A DNA stretch of 64,000 bases from Tenacibaculum ovolyticum DSM 18103 (GCF_000430545.1 NZ_AUMF01000020.1:28356-92355), one strand, 5' to 3'. Shown: positions 8,699-18,512, counted from the stretch's first letter. The notes: a model not told the origin generated them from the letters alone. A program made the numbers and translations.

Positions 8699-9403
8699 AT
8701 GATTAAAATAGAAAACCTACATAAATCCTATCCAATAGGTAAAGACTCTCTTCATGTTTTAAAAGGACTTGACTTGCATATTAAAGAAGGTGAATTTGTA
8801 TCTATTATGGGATCTTCAGGATCAGGAAAATCTACTTTATTAAATATAGTTGGTTTGCTAGATTCTCATGATGAAGGGAATTATTACTTAAATGGCGAGT
8901 TAATTGAAGATTTAAATGAGAAAAAAGCTGCAATTTTACGTAATAAGTTTTTAGGCTTTGTTTTTCAGTCTTTCAACTTAATATCTTATAAAACAGCTTT
9001 AGAAAACGTAGCATTACCGTTATATTATAAAGGAGTCAATAGAAAAGAAAGATCAAAAATTGCTTTAGATTACCTTGAAAAAGTTGGTTTAAAAGACTGG
9101 GCTAATCATTTACCTAATGAACTTTCTGGAGGACAAAAACAACGTGTTGCAATTGCAAGAGCTTTAGTAACGAAACCTAAAGTTGTATTAGCAGATGAGC
9201 CAACAGGAGCGTTAGATTCTACTACGACAGATTCTGTAATGGATTTGTTAAAAGAAATTAATAATGAGGGTATGACTGTTTTCGTAATTACGCACGAAGA
9301 AGAGGTTGCAGAGCAAACAAATAGAATTGTTCGTTTAAAAGATGGGGTTATTATAAGTGATGAGTATACTTTAGTAAACAATACAAAAGAAAAAGCAATT
9401 TAA
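8699..9403 (+). CDS. ABC transporter ATP-binding protein (MacB/LolD type)
   Basis: A 234-residue ATPase with Walker A GSSGSGKSTLLN, signature motif LSGGQKQRVAIARAL, Walker B VVLADEPTGALDS and the H-loop VITHE. The MacB/LolD subfamily is indicated by length and by the two FtsX-type permeases that follow with 2-bp gaps. It energises export or mechanotransmission from the inner membrane. First gene of a four-gene operon. Confidence 0.95.
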   Translation: MIKIENLHKSYPIGKDSLHVLKGLDLHIKEGEFVSIMGSSGSGKSTLLNIVGLLDSHDEGNYYLNGELIEDLNEKKAAILRNKFLGFVFQSFNLISYKTALENVALPLYYKGVNRKERSKIALDYLEKVGLKDWANHLPNELSGGQKQRVAIARALVTKPKVVLADEPTGALDSTTTDSVMDLLKEINNEGMTVFVITHEEEVAEQTNRIVRLKDGVIISDEYTLVNNTKEKAI

Positions 9404-9405
9404 TT

Positions 9406-10635
9406 ATGTTTGATTTAGATCGTTGGAGAGAAATATTTCAAAGTATAAGTAAAAATAAATTACGTTCGGTAATGTCTGGTTTTACAGTTGCTTTTGCAAT
9501 ATTGTTATTTACCTTACTTTTTGGTATTGTAAGCGGATTGAGTAATTCGTTTAAAGGAGCTTTTGTTGATGATGCAATGAATACCATGAGGGTTAGAGTT
9601 TGGAAAACTACAAAACCTTATAAGGGATTACAAACTGGTAGAACAATTCAGTTAAAGAATAAAGATTATAATTTTATTAAAGAAACTTACGAAGATAAAA
9701 TTCAACACCAAACAGCCAGGATTTATAAAAATGTAACTATTTCTTATAAAAATAAATCTGATAGTTATAGATTAAGAGCAGTACACCCAGATCATCAATT
9801 TTTAGAAAAAACAATTATAGATGAAGGTAGGTACATTAACGAACGAGATTTAAAAGAAAAATCGAAAGTTATTGTTATTGGGCGTTTAGTTAAACAAGAT
9901 TTATTCGGTGAAAAACCTGCATTAGGTAAACGAGTAAGCGTAAACGGGATTTCGTATTTAATTATTGGAATTTTTTCTGATGATGGAGGAGATAATGAAG
10001 AGCGTCAAACCTATATGCCAGTTACTACAGCACAAATGATATACGGTAATAATGACCATTTAAGTCAAATTATTGTAGGGTATGATCCTAAATTAAGTTT
10101 AGATCAAGCGATTGCATTTGGTAATAAAATGGAGCGTGATTTACGTAAAAAATTAGGAATACACCCAGATGATCAAAGTGCACTTTCAGTAAGGAATATG
10201 GCAGAAGCGAACAAAGGAGTGGGAACATTTATGCTAGCACTATATTTTATTGTGATATTCGTTGGGTCAGGTACTTTAATAGCAGGTATTATCGGTATTA
10301 GTAATATTATGATTTTTGTTATTAAAGAAAGAACTAAAGAATTTGGTATTAGAAAAGCATTAGGTGCAAAACCATCATCAATTGTAGGTATGGTAGTACA
10401 AGAATCCGTTTTAATAACCACCATTGCTGGATACTTAGGTTTATCATTAGGAACTTATATTTTAAGTTTAATAGGAGATGGTTTAGAAAAGTATTTTATA
10501 AAAGATCCAAGTGTGAGTCCAGGTATTGTAGTAGGAGCTACTGTTGTTCTAATTTTATCAGGGTTAATTGCAGGCTATATACCTGCGAAGAGAGCCGCGA
10601 ATATTAAACCAATTGTAGCATTAAGAGCAGATTAA
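9406..10635 (+). CDS. MacB-like ABC transporter permease (FtsX/MacB_PCD)
   Basis: A 409-residue permease: N-terminal membrane helix (about 20-45), a periplasmic MacB_PCD-type domain (about 50-260), then three C-terminal helices with the FtsX-family segment VIKERTKEFGIRKALGAKP near residue 300. Genes of this type pair with the upstream ATPase. It differs from the following permease, so the transporter is probably a heterodimer. Substrate unknown. Confidence 0.93.
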   Translation: MFDLDRWREIFQSISKNKLRSVMSGFTVAFAILLFTLLFGIVSGLSNSFKGAFVDDAMNTMRVRVWKTTKPYKGLQTGRTIQLKNKDYNFIKETYEDKIQHQTARIYKNVTISYKNKSDSYRLRAVHPDHQFLEKTIIDEGRYINERDLKEKSKVIVIGRLVKQDLFGEKPALGKRVSVNGISYLIIGIFSDDGGDNEERQTYMPVTTAQMIYGNNDHLSQIIVGYDPKLSLDQAIAFGNKMERDLRKKLGIHPDDQSALSVRNMAEANKGVGTFMLALYFIVIFVGSGTLIAGIIGISNIMIFVIKERTKEFGIRKALGAKPSSIVGMVVQESVLITTIAGYLGLSLGTYILSLIGDGLEKYFIKDPSVSPGIVVGATVVLILSGLIAGYIPAKRAANIKPIVALRAD

Positions 10636-10637
10636 TT

Positions 10638-11879
10638 ATGAAATTTTTATTTGATTCAGACACTTGGCAAGAAATTTACGGAAGTATTCGTAAAAACAAA
10701 GTAAGAACAGTGATTACTATTATTGGTGTTCTTTGGGGAATTTTCTTATTAGTTGTTCTTTTAGGAGCTTCAAGAGGAATGGAAAATAACTTCAAGAAAA
10801 TTTTTGGAAGTTTTGCAACAAATAGTGTATTTGTATGGACACAATCTACCGACACTCCTTTTAAAGGTTTTCAAAAAGGAAGACGTTTTTTACCAACTTT
10901 AACAGATGTTAAAATATTAAAAGAGGAATTTGAAGAAATAAAATTAATAGCACCAAGAAGTCAGTCTAACGGACAAATAATTAAGGGCTTTAAATCTGGA
11001 AGCTTTCAGATAAGTGGTGATTATCCTATTTTAGATCAAGTTCAAAAGAAAAATTTAATGTATGGGCGTTTTTTAAATGAAAACGATGTTTTATCAAAAG
11101 CCAAAGTAGTGGTTATTGCTGAAGATATATACAAGCAATTATTTGATAAAAAAGAAGAACCAATAGGGCAGTATATTAAAATTAATAATATCAATTATAA
11201 AGTAATAGGAGTTTACAAAGAGTCAACGAGTATTAATTTTGATGGAGCTTGTGCTTACATTCCATTTACAACCTTTCAACAGGTGTATAATATGGGAGAT
11301 AAGATTCATTGGATGATGATTACAGCTAATGAAGGTGTAGATATAAAACAATTAGAAAAAGACGTTTTACTAACTTTAAAAAGTTTACATAAAGTACATC
11401 CTGACGATAAAAGAGCGTTTGGAAGTGTAAATTTAGGAGTTGAAATAGCAAAGTTCACAGGTTTTTTAACAGGTATGCAATTTTTAACTTGGTTTGTAGG
11501 TATTGCAACATTAATAGCAGGAGTTTTTGCTATTGGTAATATTTTATTAATTACAGTAAAAGAACGTACAAAAGAAATTGGTATTAGAAGAGCCTTAGGT
11601 GCTACACCAAAAAGTATAAGACAGCAAATTGTATTAGAATCTGTTTTTTTAACAACAATAGCTGGTATGCTAGGTATTATTTTTGGAGCACTAGTATTAT
11701 TTATAATAGATGCAGCATTTGGTCAAGGACCAGACCCTACGTTAGTAAACCCAACAGTAAACATTCCAATTATTTTAATAGCATTTACAACTTTAGTAAT
11801 ATTAGGTACTTTAATAGGCTTAATACCCGCCCACATGGCAACAGTAATAAAACCAATCGAAGCATTAAGAGAAGAATAA
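10638..11879 (+). CDS. MacB-like ABC transporter permease, second subunit
   Basis: A 413-residue paralogue of the previous gene with the same architecture: N-terminal helix (VITIIGVLWGIFLLVVLLG), periplasmic domain, and three C-terminal helices with TVKERTKEIGIRRALGATP near residue 310. Starts 2 bp after the preceding stop. The paired, diverged permeases suggest an ancient duplication within the operon. Confidence 0.93.
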   Translation: MKFLFDSDTWQEIYGSIRKNKVRTVITIIGVLWGIFLLVVLLGASRGMENNFKKIFGSFATNSVFVWTQSTDTPFKGFQKGRRFLPTLTDVKILKEEFEEIKLIAPRSQSNGQIIKGFKSGSFQISGDYPILDQVQKKNLMYGRFLNENDVLSKAKVVVIAEDIYKQLFDKKEEPIGQYIKINNINYKVIGVYKESTSINFDGACAYIPFTTFQQVYNMGDKIHWMMITANEGVDIKQLEKDVLLTLKSLHKVHPDDKRAFGSVNLGVEIAKFTGFLTGMQFLTWFVGIATLIAGVFAIGNILLITVKERTKEIGIRRALGATPKSIRQQIVLESVFLTTIAGMLGIIFGALVLFIIDAAFGQGPDPTLVNPTVNIPIILIAFTTLVILGTLIGLIPAHMATVIKPIEALREE

Positions 11880-11895
11880 AATCAATTAACACATT

Positions 11896-13008
11896 ATGAG
11901 TAAAAGAGCAAAAATTATTTTAGGTGTTGTAGCAGTATTATTTGCAATAGCGTTAATCTGGTTCGCAAAAAAGAACAAAAAAAATATAGTTGAATACGAA
12001 ACAGAAAAACCTTTTAGAACAACAATTGTCAAAAAAACAGTAGCAACAGGTAAAGTAGTACCTTTAGAAGAAGTTGAAATTAAACCTCAAATAGCAGGTA
12101 TTGTTGATAAAATTTTAGTTGAAGAAGGAGCTATTGTAAAAGCAGGAGATTTATTAGCAACAGTAAGAGTTGTACCAAATGTAGCATCTTTAAACAGAGC
12201 AAATGGTAGTGTTAAAAATGCTAGATTATCGTTTAATAATGCAAAAGTTCAGTTTGATAGAAATAAAAAACTATTTGATAAAGGAGTAATTTCTCTTCAA
12301 GCATTTGAAAATTCAGAATTAAATTATAATAATTCAAGATTGTCTTTATCTAATGCACAATCAGATATGGATATTATTAAAAGAGGAACTACATCAGGTT
12401 TAGGTAGTGCAGCTAATACTAGTATTAGAGCAACTACATCAGGTATGGTTGTTGAAATTCCTGTAAAGAAAGGATATCAAGTTACACAAACAAACGATTT
12501 TAATGCAGGTACTACGATTGCTCGTATCGCAGATATGACAAAGATGATTTTCGAAGGAAAAGTAGATGAGTCAGAAGTAGGAAAATTAATAAAAGGAACA
12601 AATATAGAGATTGCTTTAGGAGCAATTGAAAATAAAAAGTTTCCAGCAGTATTAAATTTTATTGCACCAAAAGGAACAGACGAAGGTGGTGCTGTTCAAT
12701 TTAAAATTAAAGCAGATGTTTCTTTAGATGATAAATATTTTATTAGAGCTGGTTACAGTGCAAATGCAGATATTGTTTTAGTAAAGAAAGATTCAGTTTT
12801 ATCAATAAAAGAAGCATTATTAAGGTTTGATAAAAAAACTGAAAAACCTTATGTAGAAATTAAAGTTTCTGACGGCAAATTTGAAAAGAAAGATGTAGAG
12901 TTAGGAACTTCAGATGGAGTAAATGTTGAAATTTTAGGTGGGGTTACAAAAGATGATGAAATTAAAATTTGGAACAAAGCATCAAAAGATAAAAAGAAAG
13001 ATGATTAA
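11896..13008 (+). CDS. HlyD/RND-type membrane fusion protein of the ABC exporter
   Basis: A 370-residue periplasmic adaptor with one N-terminal membrane anchor (about 7-25), a barrel-sandwich half motif (VVPLEEVEIKPQIAGIVDKI), a coiled-coil hairpin (about 95-160, FDRNKKLFDKGVIS), the second lipoyl half (RATTSGMVVEIPV) and a beta-barrel domain. It links the MacB-like permeases to an outer-membrane TolC protein. No TolC gene is adjacent, so one must be supplied elsewhere. Last gene of the operon, followed by a strong hairpin terminator. Confidence 0.93.
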   Translation: MSKRAKIILGVVAVLFAIALIWFAKKNKKNIVEYETEKPFRTTIVKKTVATGKVVPLEEVEIKPQIAGIVDKILVEEGAIVKAGDLLATVRVVPNVASLNRANGSVKNARLSFNNAKVQFDRNKKLFDKGVISLQAFENSELNYNNSRLSLSNAQSDMDIIKRGTTSGLGSAANTSIRATTSGMVVEIPVKKGYQVTQTNDFNAGTTIARIADMTKMIFEGKVDESEVGKLIKGTNIEIALGAIENKKFPAVLNFIAPKGTDEGGAVQFKIKADVSLDDKYFIRAGYSANADIVLVKKDSVLSIKEALLRFDKKTEKPYVEIKVSDGKFEKKDVELGTSDGVNVEILGGVTKDDEIKIWNKASKDKKKDD

Positions 13009-13032
13009 TAACTTATAAATTTAATCATGTGT

Positions 13033-13072
13033 AAAAAAGAAGAAATTAAATATTTAATTTCTTCTTTTTTTT
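13033..13072 (+). terminator. Intrinsic terminator of the ABC export operon
   Basis: AAGAAGAAATTAAA / TTTAATTTCTTCTT stem with a TAT loop region followed by a run of T. Confidence 0.85.
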
Positions 13073-13140
13073 TATAATAAAATGAGAAGTTTACTCTTAA
13101 AAACAATATAATTGCAGTAAAGATTTACTTGATTTTATAA

Positions 13141-14220
13141 ATGATGATTAAAAAAAATATAAAAATGATTTTAGGGTTCTTTTTGCTTTTGATTTTTATT
13201 CAAAAATGTACTACAATAAATATTACTTCGGCATCTATATTTAAGAAAAAGGAATATGAAACTTATAATTATTTAAAAGACGGAGTAAATAGTGAAAAAT
13301 TTCAATTAGAAAGAATATCAGAAAATGCCTATAATTTGATAGGCTATGATGAAATAGGGAATTATTTTATTGTTTATGGAGATGAGAAAATAACAAAAAT
13401 TAATAGTGTAGGGGAAGAGCAATTTAAAATTGATAGATTAGGTAATGTTAGTTATACTAATTTCGGTTCTTACGTTTTTACAGATTCCGAAATATATGAT
13501 TTAACACAAGAAAAAATTAAAGTAACATCGCTTAATAAAATAATAGATTTTTCTAATAAAGAATTAAATAAAGAAGAGTTCTTTAAGTTAATGGAAACGT
13601 ATTATAGCAAAGCAAGTCATGTAATCTATGCAAATGTTGAAACATTTAGTGCTAAGAATTATAAAGTTTATTTAAAGATAGAAAATGAATGGTTAGGTAT
13701 TTATATATCACAGAATAAATCTACCGGAATAAACTTTTACCCAACCGGAGAAATAGTTAAAAAATATCCTGAAAAATTTAAAAAATTACTATTCCTTAAA
13801 AATACTGTAGATAATGTGTACTCAACACGATCGTCAGGTAATGAAGGTTTTTCTTCTGTACCAGATCCTGTTATTCTCACAAAAGAAGATGATTTAGAAT
13901 ATCCTAAATATAAAGCAATAAAAACTTCTTTTTATCAAAAAGAAAAGAGCTATGGAACAATTGCATATACAAGTATACCTGTATCATTTATAGGAACCTC
14001 TTATCTTAAATTAGAAATAAATAAAGAAGTGTTTAAGTTTAAAGAGAAAGGGATTAAAAGTATTAGTATTTTATCTAGTCCAAAACACTATTTGTCTTAT
14101 TATGTTTTGCCAAAAAGGTATACAAATAAATCTCAAGTAAGTTTTTTAAAACTATTTTACCCTACAAATATAGGCGCAAGCGGAAGCAACGGCTTGTATA
14201 TTATAAAACATAAAAAGTAA
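13141..14220 (+). CDS. Unknown lipoprotein-like secreted protein
   Basis: I do not recognise this 359-residue protein. It has a hydrophobic N-terminus ending in a cysteine (about residue 23, FIQKC), a plausible but non-canonical lipobox. The rest is rich in beta-type, Lys/Tyr-rich sequence with no repeats or catalytic motif that I can name. Two in-frame ATG codons (13141, 13144) could start it. It stands between the ABC operon terminator and a small membrane protein gene 57 bp downstream. Confidence 0.75.
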   Translation: MMIKKNIKMILGFFLLLIFIQKCTTINITSASIFKKKEYETYNYLKDGVNSEKFQLERISENAYNLIGYDEIGNYFIVYGDEKITKINSVGEEQFKIDRLGNVSYTNFGSYVFTDSEIYDLTQEKIKVTSLNKIIDFSNKELNKEEFFKLMETYYSKASHVIYANVETFSAKNYKVYLKIENEWLGIYISQNKSTGINFYPTGEIVKKYPEKFKKLLFLKNTVDNVYSTRSSGNEGFSSVPDPVILTKEDDLEYPKYKAIKTSFYQKEKSYGTIAYTSIPVSFIGTSYLKLEINKEVFKFKEKGIKSISILSSPKHYLSYYVLPKRYTNKSQVSFLKLFYPTNIGASGSNGLYIIKHKK

Positions 14221-14277
14221 GTATTACACTTATATAAAGTTTGTAATTTAGCTAAATTGTATAATAAAAAACGAAAT

Positions 14278-14691
14278 ATGGAAGCTACAGATGAAAAAGT
14301 AACATTTGAGATTATAGAGAAAGTACCTAAAGAGAAACTACAAATTCCTTTAAAGTTGTATGCTGAATCAGCAGCTATGGAGAGTTATGTAAAACTTCCT
14401 TTTTTACTTGTAGGAGCTCTTTTTTTAATTCATAATGTTTTTATAGCAGGAAATAGTTACAGCTATAGTACTTATAAAAACATAAAAAATATTGAAATTT
14501 CAATTATTGGAATTATAGTGTTAGCTATACTTATAATGGCAGGAATAGCGATGAATAAAAACTCAAAAACAAAGAAAGCTTTAAAAGAAATTTCTAAACG
14601 TTATACGATTAAAACAGCAACTGTTCAAGAAGAGTTTAGTGCTTTAGCAATCCATATGTATGGAGGTAGAGGAGTTGTTTTAAAGAAATAA
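14278..14691 (+). CDS. Unknown small membrane protein with two helices
   Basis: About 137 residues from ATG at 14278 (MEATDEKVTF). An upstream in-frame TTG at 14257 could extend it but is less likely. Two hydrophobic segments, YVKLPFLLVGALFLIHNVF and ISIIGIIVLAILIMAGIAM, are separated by a short Tyr/Ser-rich loop; the C-terminus is basic. No family recognised. Followed by a bidirectional terminator against gcvT. Confidence 0.7.
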   Translation: MEATDEKVTFEIIEKVPKEKLQIPLKLYAESAAMESYVKLPFLLVGALFLIHNVFIAGNSYSYSTYKNIKNIEISIIGIIVLAILIMAGIAMNKNSKTKKALKEISKRYTIKTATVQEEFSALAIHMYGGRGVVLKK

Positions 14692-14723
14692 AAATCGTTA
14701 ACTTATCTATTATATTACAATAA

Positions 14724-14753
14724 AAAAAAGCAACCCATAAGAGTTGCTTTTTT
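14724..14753. terminator. Bidirectional terminator between the small membrane protein gene and gcvT
   Basis: AAAAAAGCAAC / GTTGCTTTTTT stem with a short loop between convergent genes. Confidence 0.85.
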
Positions 14754-14771
14754 AGTATAAAAATATTTTAA

Positions 14772-15854
14772 TTATCCTTTGTAAAAAGGTAATTTAACAA
14801 CCTTTGCAGGTATTTGTTTTTTACGTACTTGAATAAAAATTTCAGAATCTACTTTAGAGTTTTCTTTGGTAACATATCCTAAACCAATTCCTTTTCCTAA
14901 AGAAGGACTCATTGTTCCAGAAGTAACACGACCAATTACAGTTCCTTCAGCATCAACTATCTCATAATCATGACGAGGTATACCGCGTTCTGTTAACTCG
15001 AAAGCTACTAATTTTTTAGCAACACCTGCTTCTTTTTGAGCTTTTAAAGCTTCAGCATTTACAAAGTCTTTAGTAAACTTAGTAATCCAACCTAAACCAG
15101 CTTCTAAAGGAGAAGTAGTATCATCAATATCATTACCATATAAACAGTATCCCATTTCTAAACGTAATGTATCACGAGCAGCTAAACCGATAGGTTTAAT
15201 TCCCCAATCAGCACCTGCTTCAAAAACTTTTTTCCAAAGTTGTTCAACATCTTTATTTTTTACATATATTTCAAATCCACCAGACCCAGTATAACCAGTA
15301 GCAGAAACAACTACATTAGGTATTCCTGCAAAATCAGTAATTTCAAATGTATAAAACTTAATAGTAGATAAGTTTACAGAAGTTAACGACTGCATTGCTT
15401 CAACAGCTTTTGGTCCTTGAATAGCTAATAAAGACCAATCGTCAGAACGATCTTCCATTTCTACTTTTAAATCATTGTGCTTAGAAATCCAATTCCAATC
15501 TTTTTCTATATTAGAAGCATTTACAACTAACATGTACTCATTTTCGGCAATCATGTAAATAATTAAATCATCTACAATTCCACCATCAGCATTTGGCATA
15601 CAACTATATTGTGCCTTTCCTGGTGTTAATTTTGAAGCATCGTTAGTAGCAATTTTTTGAATTAAAGCCAAAGCGTTTTCTCCTTTTAAGAAAAATTCAC
15701 CCATATGACTTACATCAAAAACACCAACTCCTTTTCTAACCGTTTCGTGTTCTATATTTATACCTTCGTATTGTACAGGCATGTTATAACCAGCAAAAGG
15801 AACTAATTTAGCTCCTAAAGCTTCGTGAATATGTGTTAATGCAGTATTTTTCAT
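14772..15854 (-). CDS. gcvT: Aminomethyltransferase, T-protein of the glycine cleavage system
   Basis: A 360-residue cytoplasmic protein with the N-terminal [13 protein letters not shown] motif, the folate-binding [11 protein letters not shown] segment, [18 protein letters not shown] and the C-terminal [16 protein letters not shown]. It transfers the methylene group of the aminomethyl-lipoyl H-protein to tetrahydrofolate, releasing ammonia. The gene stands alone here; gcvH and gcvP are not in the window. Confidence 0.97.
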   Translation of the reverse strand: MKNTALTHIHEALGAKLVPFAGYNMPVQYEGINIEHETVRKGVGVFDVSHMGEFFLKGENALALIQKIATNDASKLTPGKAQYSCMPNADGGIVDDLIIYMIAENEYMLVVNASNIEKDWNWISKHNDLKVEMEDRSDDWSLLAIQGPKAVEAMQSLTSVNLSTIKFYTFEITDFAGIPNVVVSATGYTGSGGFEIYVKNKDVEQLWKKVFEAGADWGIKPIGLAARDTLRLEMGYCLYGNDIDDTTSPLEAGLGWITKFTKDFVNAEALKAQKEAGVAKKLVAFELTERGIPRHDYEIVDAEGTVIGRVTSGTMSPSLGKGIGLGYVTKENSKVDSEIFIQVRKKQIPAKVVKLPFYKG

Positions 15855-15859
15855 TTTAA

Positions 15860-15910
15860 AATTGTTTGTTAAAAAGTATTGCTAAAATATTGAAAAAAAG
15901 ACAAACAATT
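15860..15910 (-). repeat. Inverted repeat in the gcvT leader region
   Basis: AATTGTTTGT (15860-15869) and ACAAACAATT (15901-15910) are a perfect 10-bp inverted repeat spaced 31 bp apart, starting 6 bp upstream of the gcvT start codon. It could be an operator or a large stem-loop in the 5' leader. Confidence 0.45.
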
Positions 15911-15968
15911 AGCTTGAATATGTTTAATATTTTAATAGATTATTACCTAATGTTATGTTAATGTTTTC

Positions 15969-15996
15969 TTGTTATACTTTAAGAATATTACATTTG
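15969..15996 (+). promoter_or_regulatory. Candidate promoter (TTG / TAnnTTTG) of the aminopeptidase gene
   Basis: TTG at 15969-15971 and TACATTTG at 15989-15996 are separated by 17 bp, within the flavobacterial -33/-7 spacing. The element lies inside the longest possible reading frame, so it supports the downstream start at 16018. Confidence 0.6.
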
Positions 15997-16017
15997 AGTA
16001 TCTGTAAAAACAATGAA

Positions 16018-17640
16018 ATGTTAAAAAAAACACTACTATTTTGCTTATTAGGAATATTAAATACAGTTATAGCACAAACTCCAACTGATTATTTATCAGC
16101 AGATTTTCATAAAAACAGAAGGGATATTTTACGATCTAAAATGCCTGAAAATTCAGTAGCGGTACTTTTTGCGAATCCTATAAGAAATAGAGCAAACGAT
16201 GTAGACTATATTTTTCATCAAGATCCTAGTTTTTATTATTTAACAGGTTATCGTGAACCGAATGCAGTTTTAGTATTATTTTCAGACAATCAAAAAGATA
16301 GTTTAGGTACTTCATATAATGAAGTTTTATATGTTCAAAAAAATGATCCAAGAGCAGAAATGTGGAATGGAAAACGTTTAGGTATTGAGGGAGCAAAAAC
16401 TGAGCTAGGTTTTAAAGTTGCTAAAAATGCGGAAGATTTTATTTCTGATAAATTAAATTTTAAAAAATTCGATAAAATTTTTATTGATAAGTTTAAAGAT
16501 GATTATAGAAATTCAGAAAGAAATACAGCTGAAATTTACGATTTGGTTAAAGAATTTAAAAGTCAATCAAACTACAATCCTTCATTATTTTTATCAAAGG
16601 AAAAAAAATATGTATATGAACTTATAAAATCAACACCAATAGAAAATACTGCAAATGTAGCTCAGGTTATTGGTAAAGCTATAACCTATTATCCGAGTTT
16701 AAAAGAGGATCAATTATTAATGGGATATAAAAATGCTACAAACGATAATCTTAAAAAAGAAATAAAAGAAAAAGTAGCATTAAAACTTACAGAGAAATTA
16801 AATATAGATTTAACTTTTTTATCATTAAAATTAGCAGAAATGCGAGAAGTTAAAACCCAGGAAGAGTTAAAGTTGCTAACTAAAGCAATTCGTATTTCAG
16901 CAATTGGTCAAGTAGAAATGATGAAAGCAATGAAACCTGAGATGTCTGAAACAGAAATTCAAGGAATTCATGAGTTTGTATATAAAAAATACGGAGCTGA
17001 ATACGAAGGGTATCCATCGATAGTAGGAGCAGGGAATAATGGCTGTATTTTACATTATATAGAAAATAATAAAACCAAAGTAAATGATGAAATGGTGTTA
17101 ATGGATTTAGGAGCTGAATACAGAGGGTATACCGCTGATGTTACACGTACAATTCCTGCAAATGGTAAATTTTCGCTTGAGCAAAAAGCAATTTATGAAA
17201 TTGTGTTAAAAGCGCAAGATGAAGGTATAAAAGTATGTACTACAGATAATATGTTTTGGGCACCAGGGCAAGCTACCATAAAAGTAATTAACCAAGGTTT
17301 GTTAGATTTAGGTATTATAAAAACGTTAGATGAAAAACATAGCTATTTTCCTCATGGTACTTCACATCATATTGGATTAGATGTGCATGATCCGGGAACG
17401 TATGGTAAATTTCAAAAAAATATGGTTATTACAGTAGAGCCAGGTATTTATATTCCTAAAGGAAGTAATTGCGATAAAAAATGGTGGGGAATTGCAGTTC
17501 GTATTGAAGATGATATTTTAATTACAGATGGGGTTCCATTAAATTTATCAAACGAAGCACCAAGAACAGTGAAAGCTATTGAGAAAATGATGGCTAAGAA
17601 AAGTGTATTAGACGATTTTATATTACCTAATTTAGATTAA
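16018..17640 (+). CDS. Secreted M24 family Xaa-Pro aminopeptidase (aminopeptidase P)
   Basis: About 540 residues from ATG at 16018. This start gives a clean signal peptide (MLKKTLLFCLLGILNTVIAQ), whereas the in-frame extension to 15955 adds 21 residues and would overlap the promoter. After an N-terminal creatinase-like domain (LFANPIRNRANDVDYIF), the pita-bread catalytic domain shows the metal ligands in LMDLGAEYRGYTADVTRT, HGTSHHIGLDVHD, VEPGIYIP and the RIEDD motif. It removes N-terminal residues next to proline, probably in the periplasm. The stop codon overlaps the start of the TlpA-like gene. Confidence 0.93.
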   Translation: MLKKTLLFCLLGILNTVIAQTPTDYLSADFHKNRRDILRSKMPENSVAVLFANPIRNRANDVDYIFHQDPSFYYLTGYREPNAVLVLFSDNQKDSLGTSYNEVLYVQKNDPRAEMWNGKRLGIEGAKTELGFKVAKNAEDFISDKLNFKKFDKIFIDKFKDDYRNSERNTAEIYDLVKEFKSQSNYNPSLFLSKEKKYVYELIKSTPIENTANVAQVIGKAITYYPSLKEDQLLMGYKNATNDNLKKEIKEKVALKLTEKLNIDLTFLSLKLAEMREVKTQEELKLLTKAIRISAIGQVEMMKAMKPEMSETEIQGIHEFVYKKYGAEYEGYPSIVGAGNNGCILHYIENNKTKVNDEMVLMDLGAEYRGYTADVTRTIPANGKFSLEQKAIYEIVLKAQDEGIKVCTTDNMFWAPGQATIKVINQGLLDLGIIKTLDEKHSYFPHGTSHHIGLDVHDPGTYGKFQKNMVITVEPGIYIPKGSNCDKKWWGIAVRIEDDILITDGVPLNLSNEAPRTVKAIEKMMAKKSVLDDFILPNLD

Positions 17641-18185
17641 TGAAATTTACCAGAAAAACGATCTCAAATATTGTATTTGTAGTTATTATAGGTTTGTTAA
17701 TATACCCGCCTACTAAAGTTTATTTTATTCGATTAATCTCTTTTTCACCAAGTACAATTAAGGTTGAAGAAAGAGAAGAGTTAAAGAGATATGATTGGAA
17801 TTTACAAGGTTTAAATACTGAGAGTATTGATTTTAATAAAACAAAAGGGAAAGTAGTATTTGTTAATTTTTGGGCAACATGGTGTCCACCTTGTAGGGCA
17901 GAAATGCCAAGTATTCAAGATTTATATGATGATTATAAAGATCGTGTAACGTTTATTTTTGTAAGTAACGAAAATTGGAAAACGATTGATGATTTTTATA
18001 AAAAGAACAGTTATGATTTACCTACTTATAATACAACAAGCAACATACCAACGCAATTAAAAACTAAATCGATACCTGCTACTTTTATTTTAGATAAGAA
18101 AAGTGCTATTGTTATGCAGAAAAAAGGGGCTGCCGATTGGAATAGTAAGAAAGTTAGAACATTATTAGATGAATTAATCAAGTAG
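17640..18185 (+). CDS. TlpA/ResA-like thioredoxin-fold protein, membrane anchored
   Basis: A 181-residue protein with an N-terminal hydrophobic anchor (about 9-30) and a thioredoxin domain with the active site WATWCPPCRAEMP (Cys82 and Cys85) and cis-proline in KSIPATFILD. It is probably a periplasm-facing disulfide reductase. Its ATG overlaps the stop of the aminopeptidase gene by one base, so the two are coupled. Confidence 0.92.
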   Translation: MKFTRKTISNIVFVVIIGLLIYPPTKVYFIRLISFSPSTIKVEEREELKRYDWNLQGLNTESIDFNKTKGKVVFVNFWATWCPPCRAEMPSIQDLYDDYKDRVTFIFVSNENWKTIDDFYKKNSYDLPTYNTTSNIPTQLKTKSIPATFILDKKSAIVMQKKGAADWNSKKVRTLLDELIK

Positions 18186-18191
18186 AAGCTT

Positions 18192-18199
18192 TATTTTTG
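18192..18199 (+). promoter_or_regulatory. Candidate -7 element of the VF530 gene
   Basis: TATTTTTG matches TAnnTTTG, 17 bp before the start codon at 18216. Confidence 0.4.
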
Positions 18200-18215
18200 C
18201 TGTTTTAAATAAAAT

Positions 18216-18434
18216 ATGAGCCAAGAACAACCAAATAACCCACTTCACGGAATAAAGTTAGCCACCATGTTAGAAGAATTATACTTAGAGTATGGTTGGG
18301 AAGAATTAGGTGAAATTTTAAAGATTAATGCTTTTAAAAATAACCCTACCTATAAATCAGGTTTAAAGTTTTTAAGAACAACACCTTGGGCTAGAACTAA
18401 AGTTGAAAATTTGTATTTAAAAATGATAAGCTAA
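18216..18434 (+). CDS. VF530 family (DUF2132) small DNA-binding-like protein
   Basis: A 72-residue protein with the whole VF530 pattern: [21 protein letters not shown], then [18 protein letters not shown] and [15 protein letters not shown]530 proteins are small helical proteins proposed to bind double-stranded DNA; the biological role is unknown. Separate promoter-like motif upstream and a hairpin terminator downstream. Confidence 0.92.
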   Translation: MSQEQPNNPLHGIKLATMLEELYLEYGWEELGEILKINAFKNNPTYKSGLKFLRTTPWARTKVENLYLKMIS

Positions 18435-18437
18435 TTT

Positions 18438-18473
18438 TTAGCTTAAAACGGAATTAACCCATTCTTGCGGGAC
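18438..18473 (-). pseudogene. Possible displaced 3' end of the alpha/beta hydrolase gene
   Basis: Read on the minus strand this stretch encodes VPQEWVNSVLS followed by TAA. The intact hydrolase gene at 19465-20316 ends KPKEWSDLVLK then TAA. The two align without gaps, stop codon included, with 25 of 36 bases identical by eye. The LAGLIDADG gene lies exactly between them. This may be the original hydrolase end, displaced by insertion, or chance; it is too short to be sure. Confidence 0.4.
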
Positions 18474-18495
18474 TTTATAATAAAAAGTCCTTTTT
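18470..18495 (+). terminator. Intrinsic terminator of the VF530 gene
   Basis: GGACTTT / AAAGTCC stem with a 7-base loop followed by five T. Confidence 0.7.
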
Positions 18496-18512
18496 ATGAG
18501 TTCTTTTGTTGA

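Noticed and set aside
15955..17640. Longer aminopeptidase frame starting at 15955
   Set aside because: The extension precedes a perfect signal peptide and contains a promoter match; ATG at 16018 is preferred.
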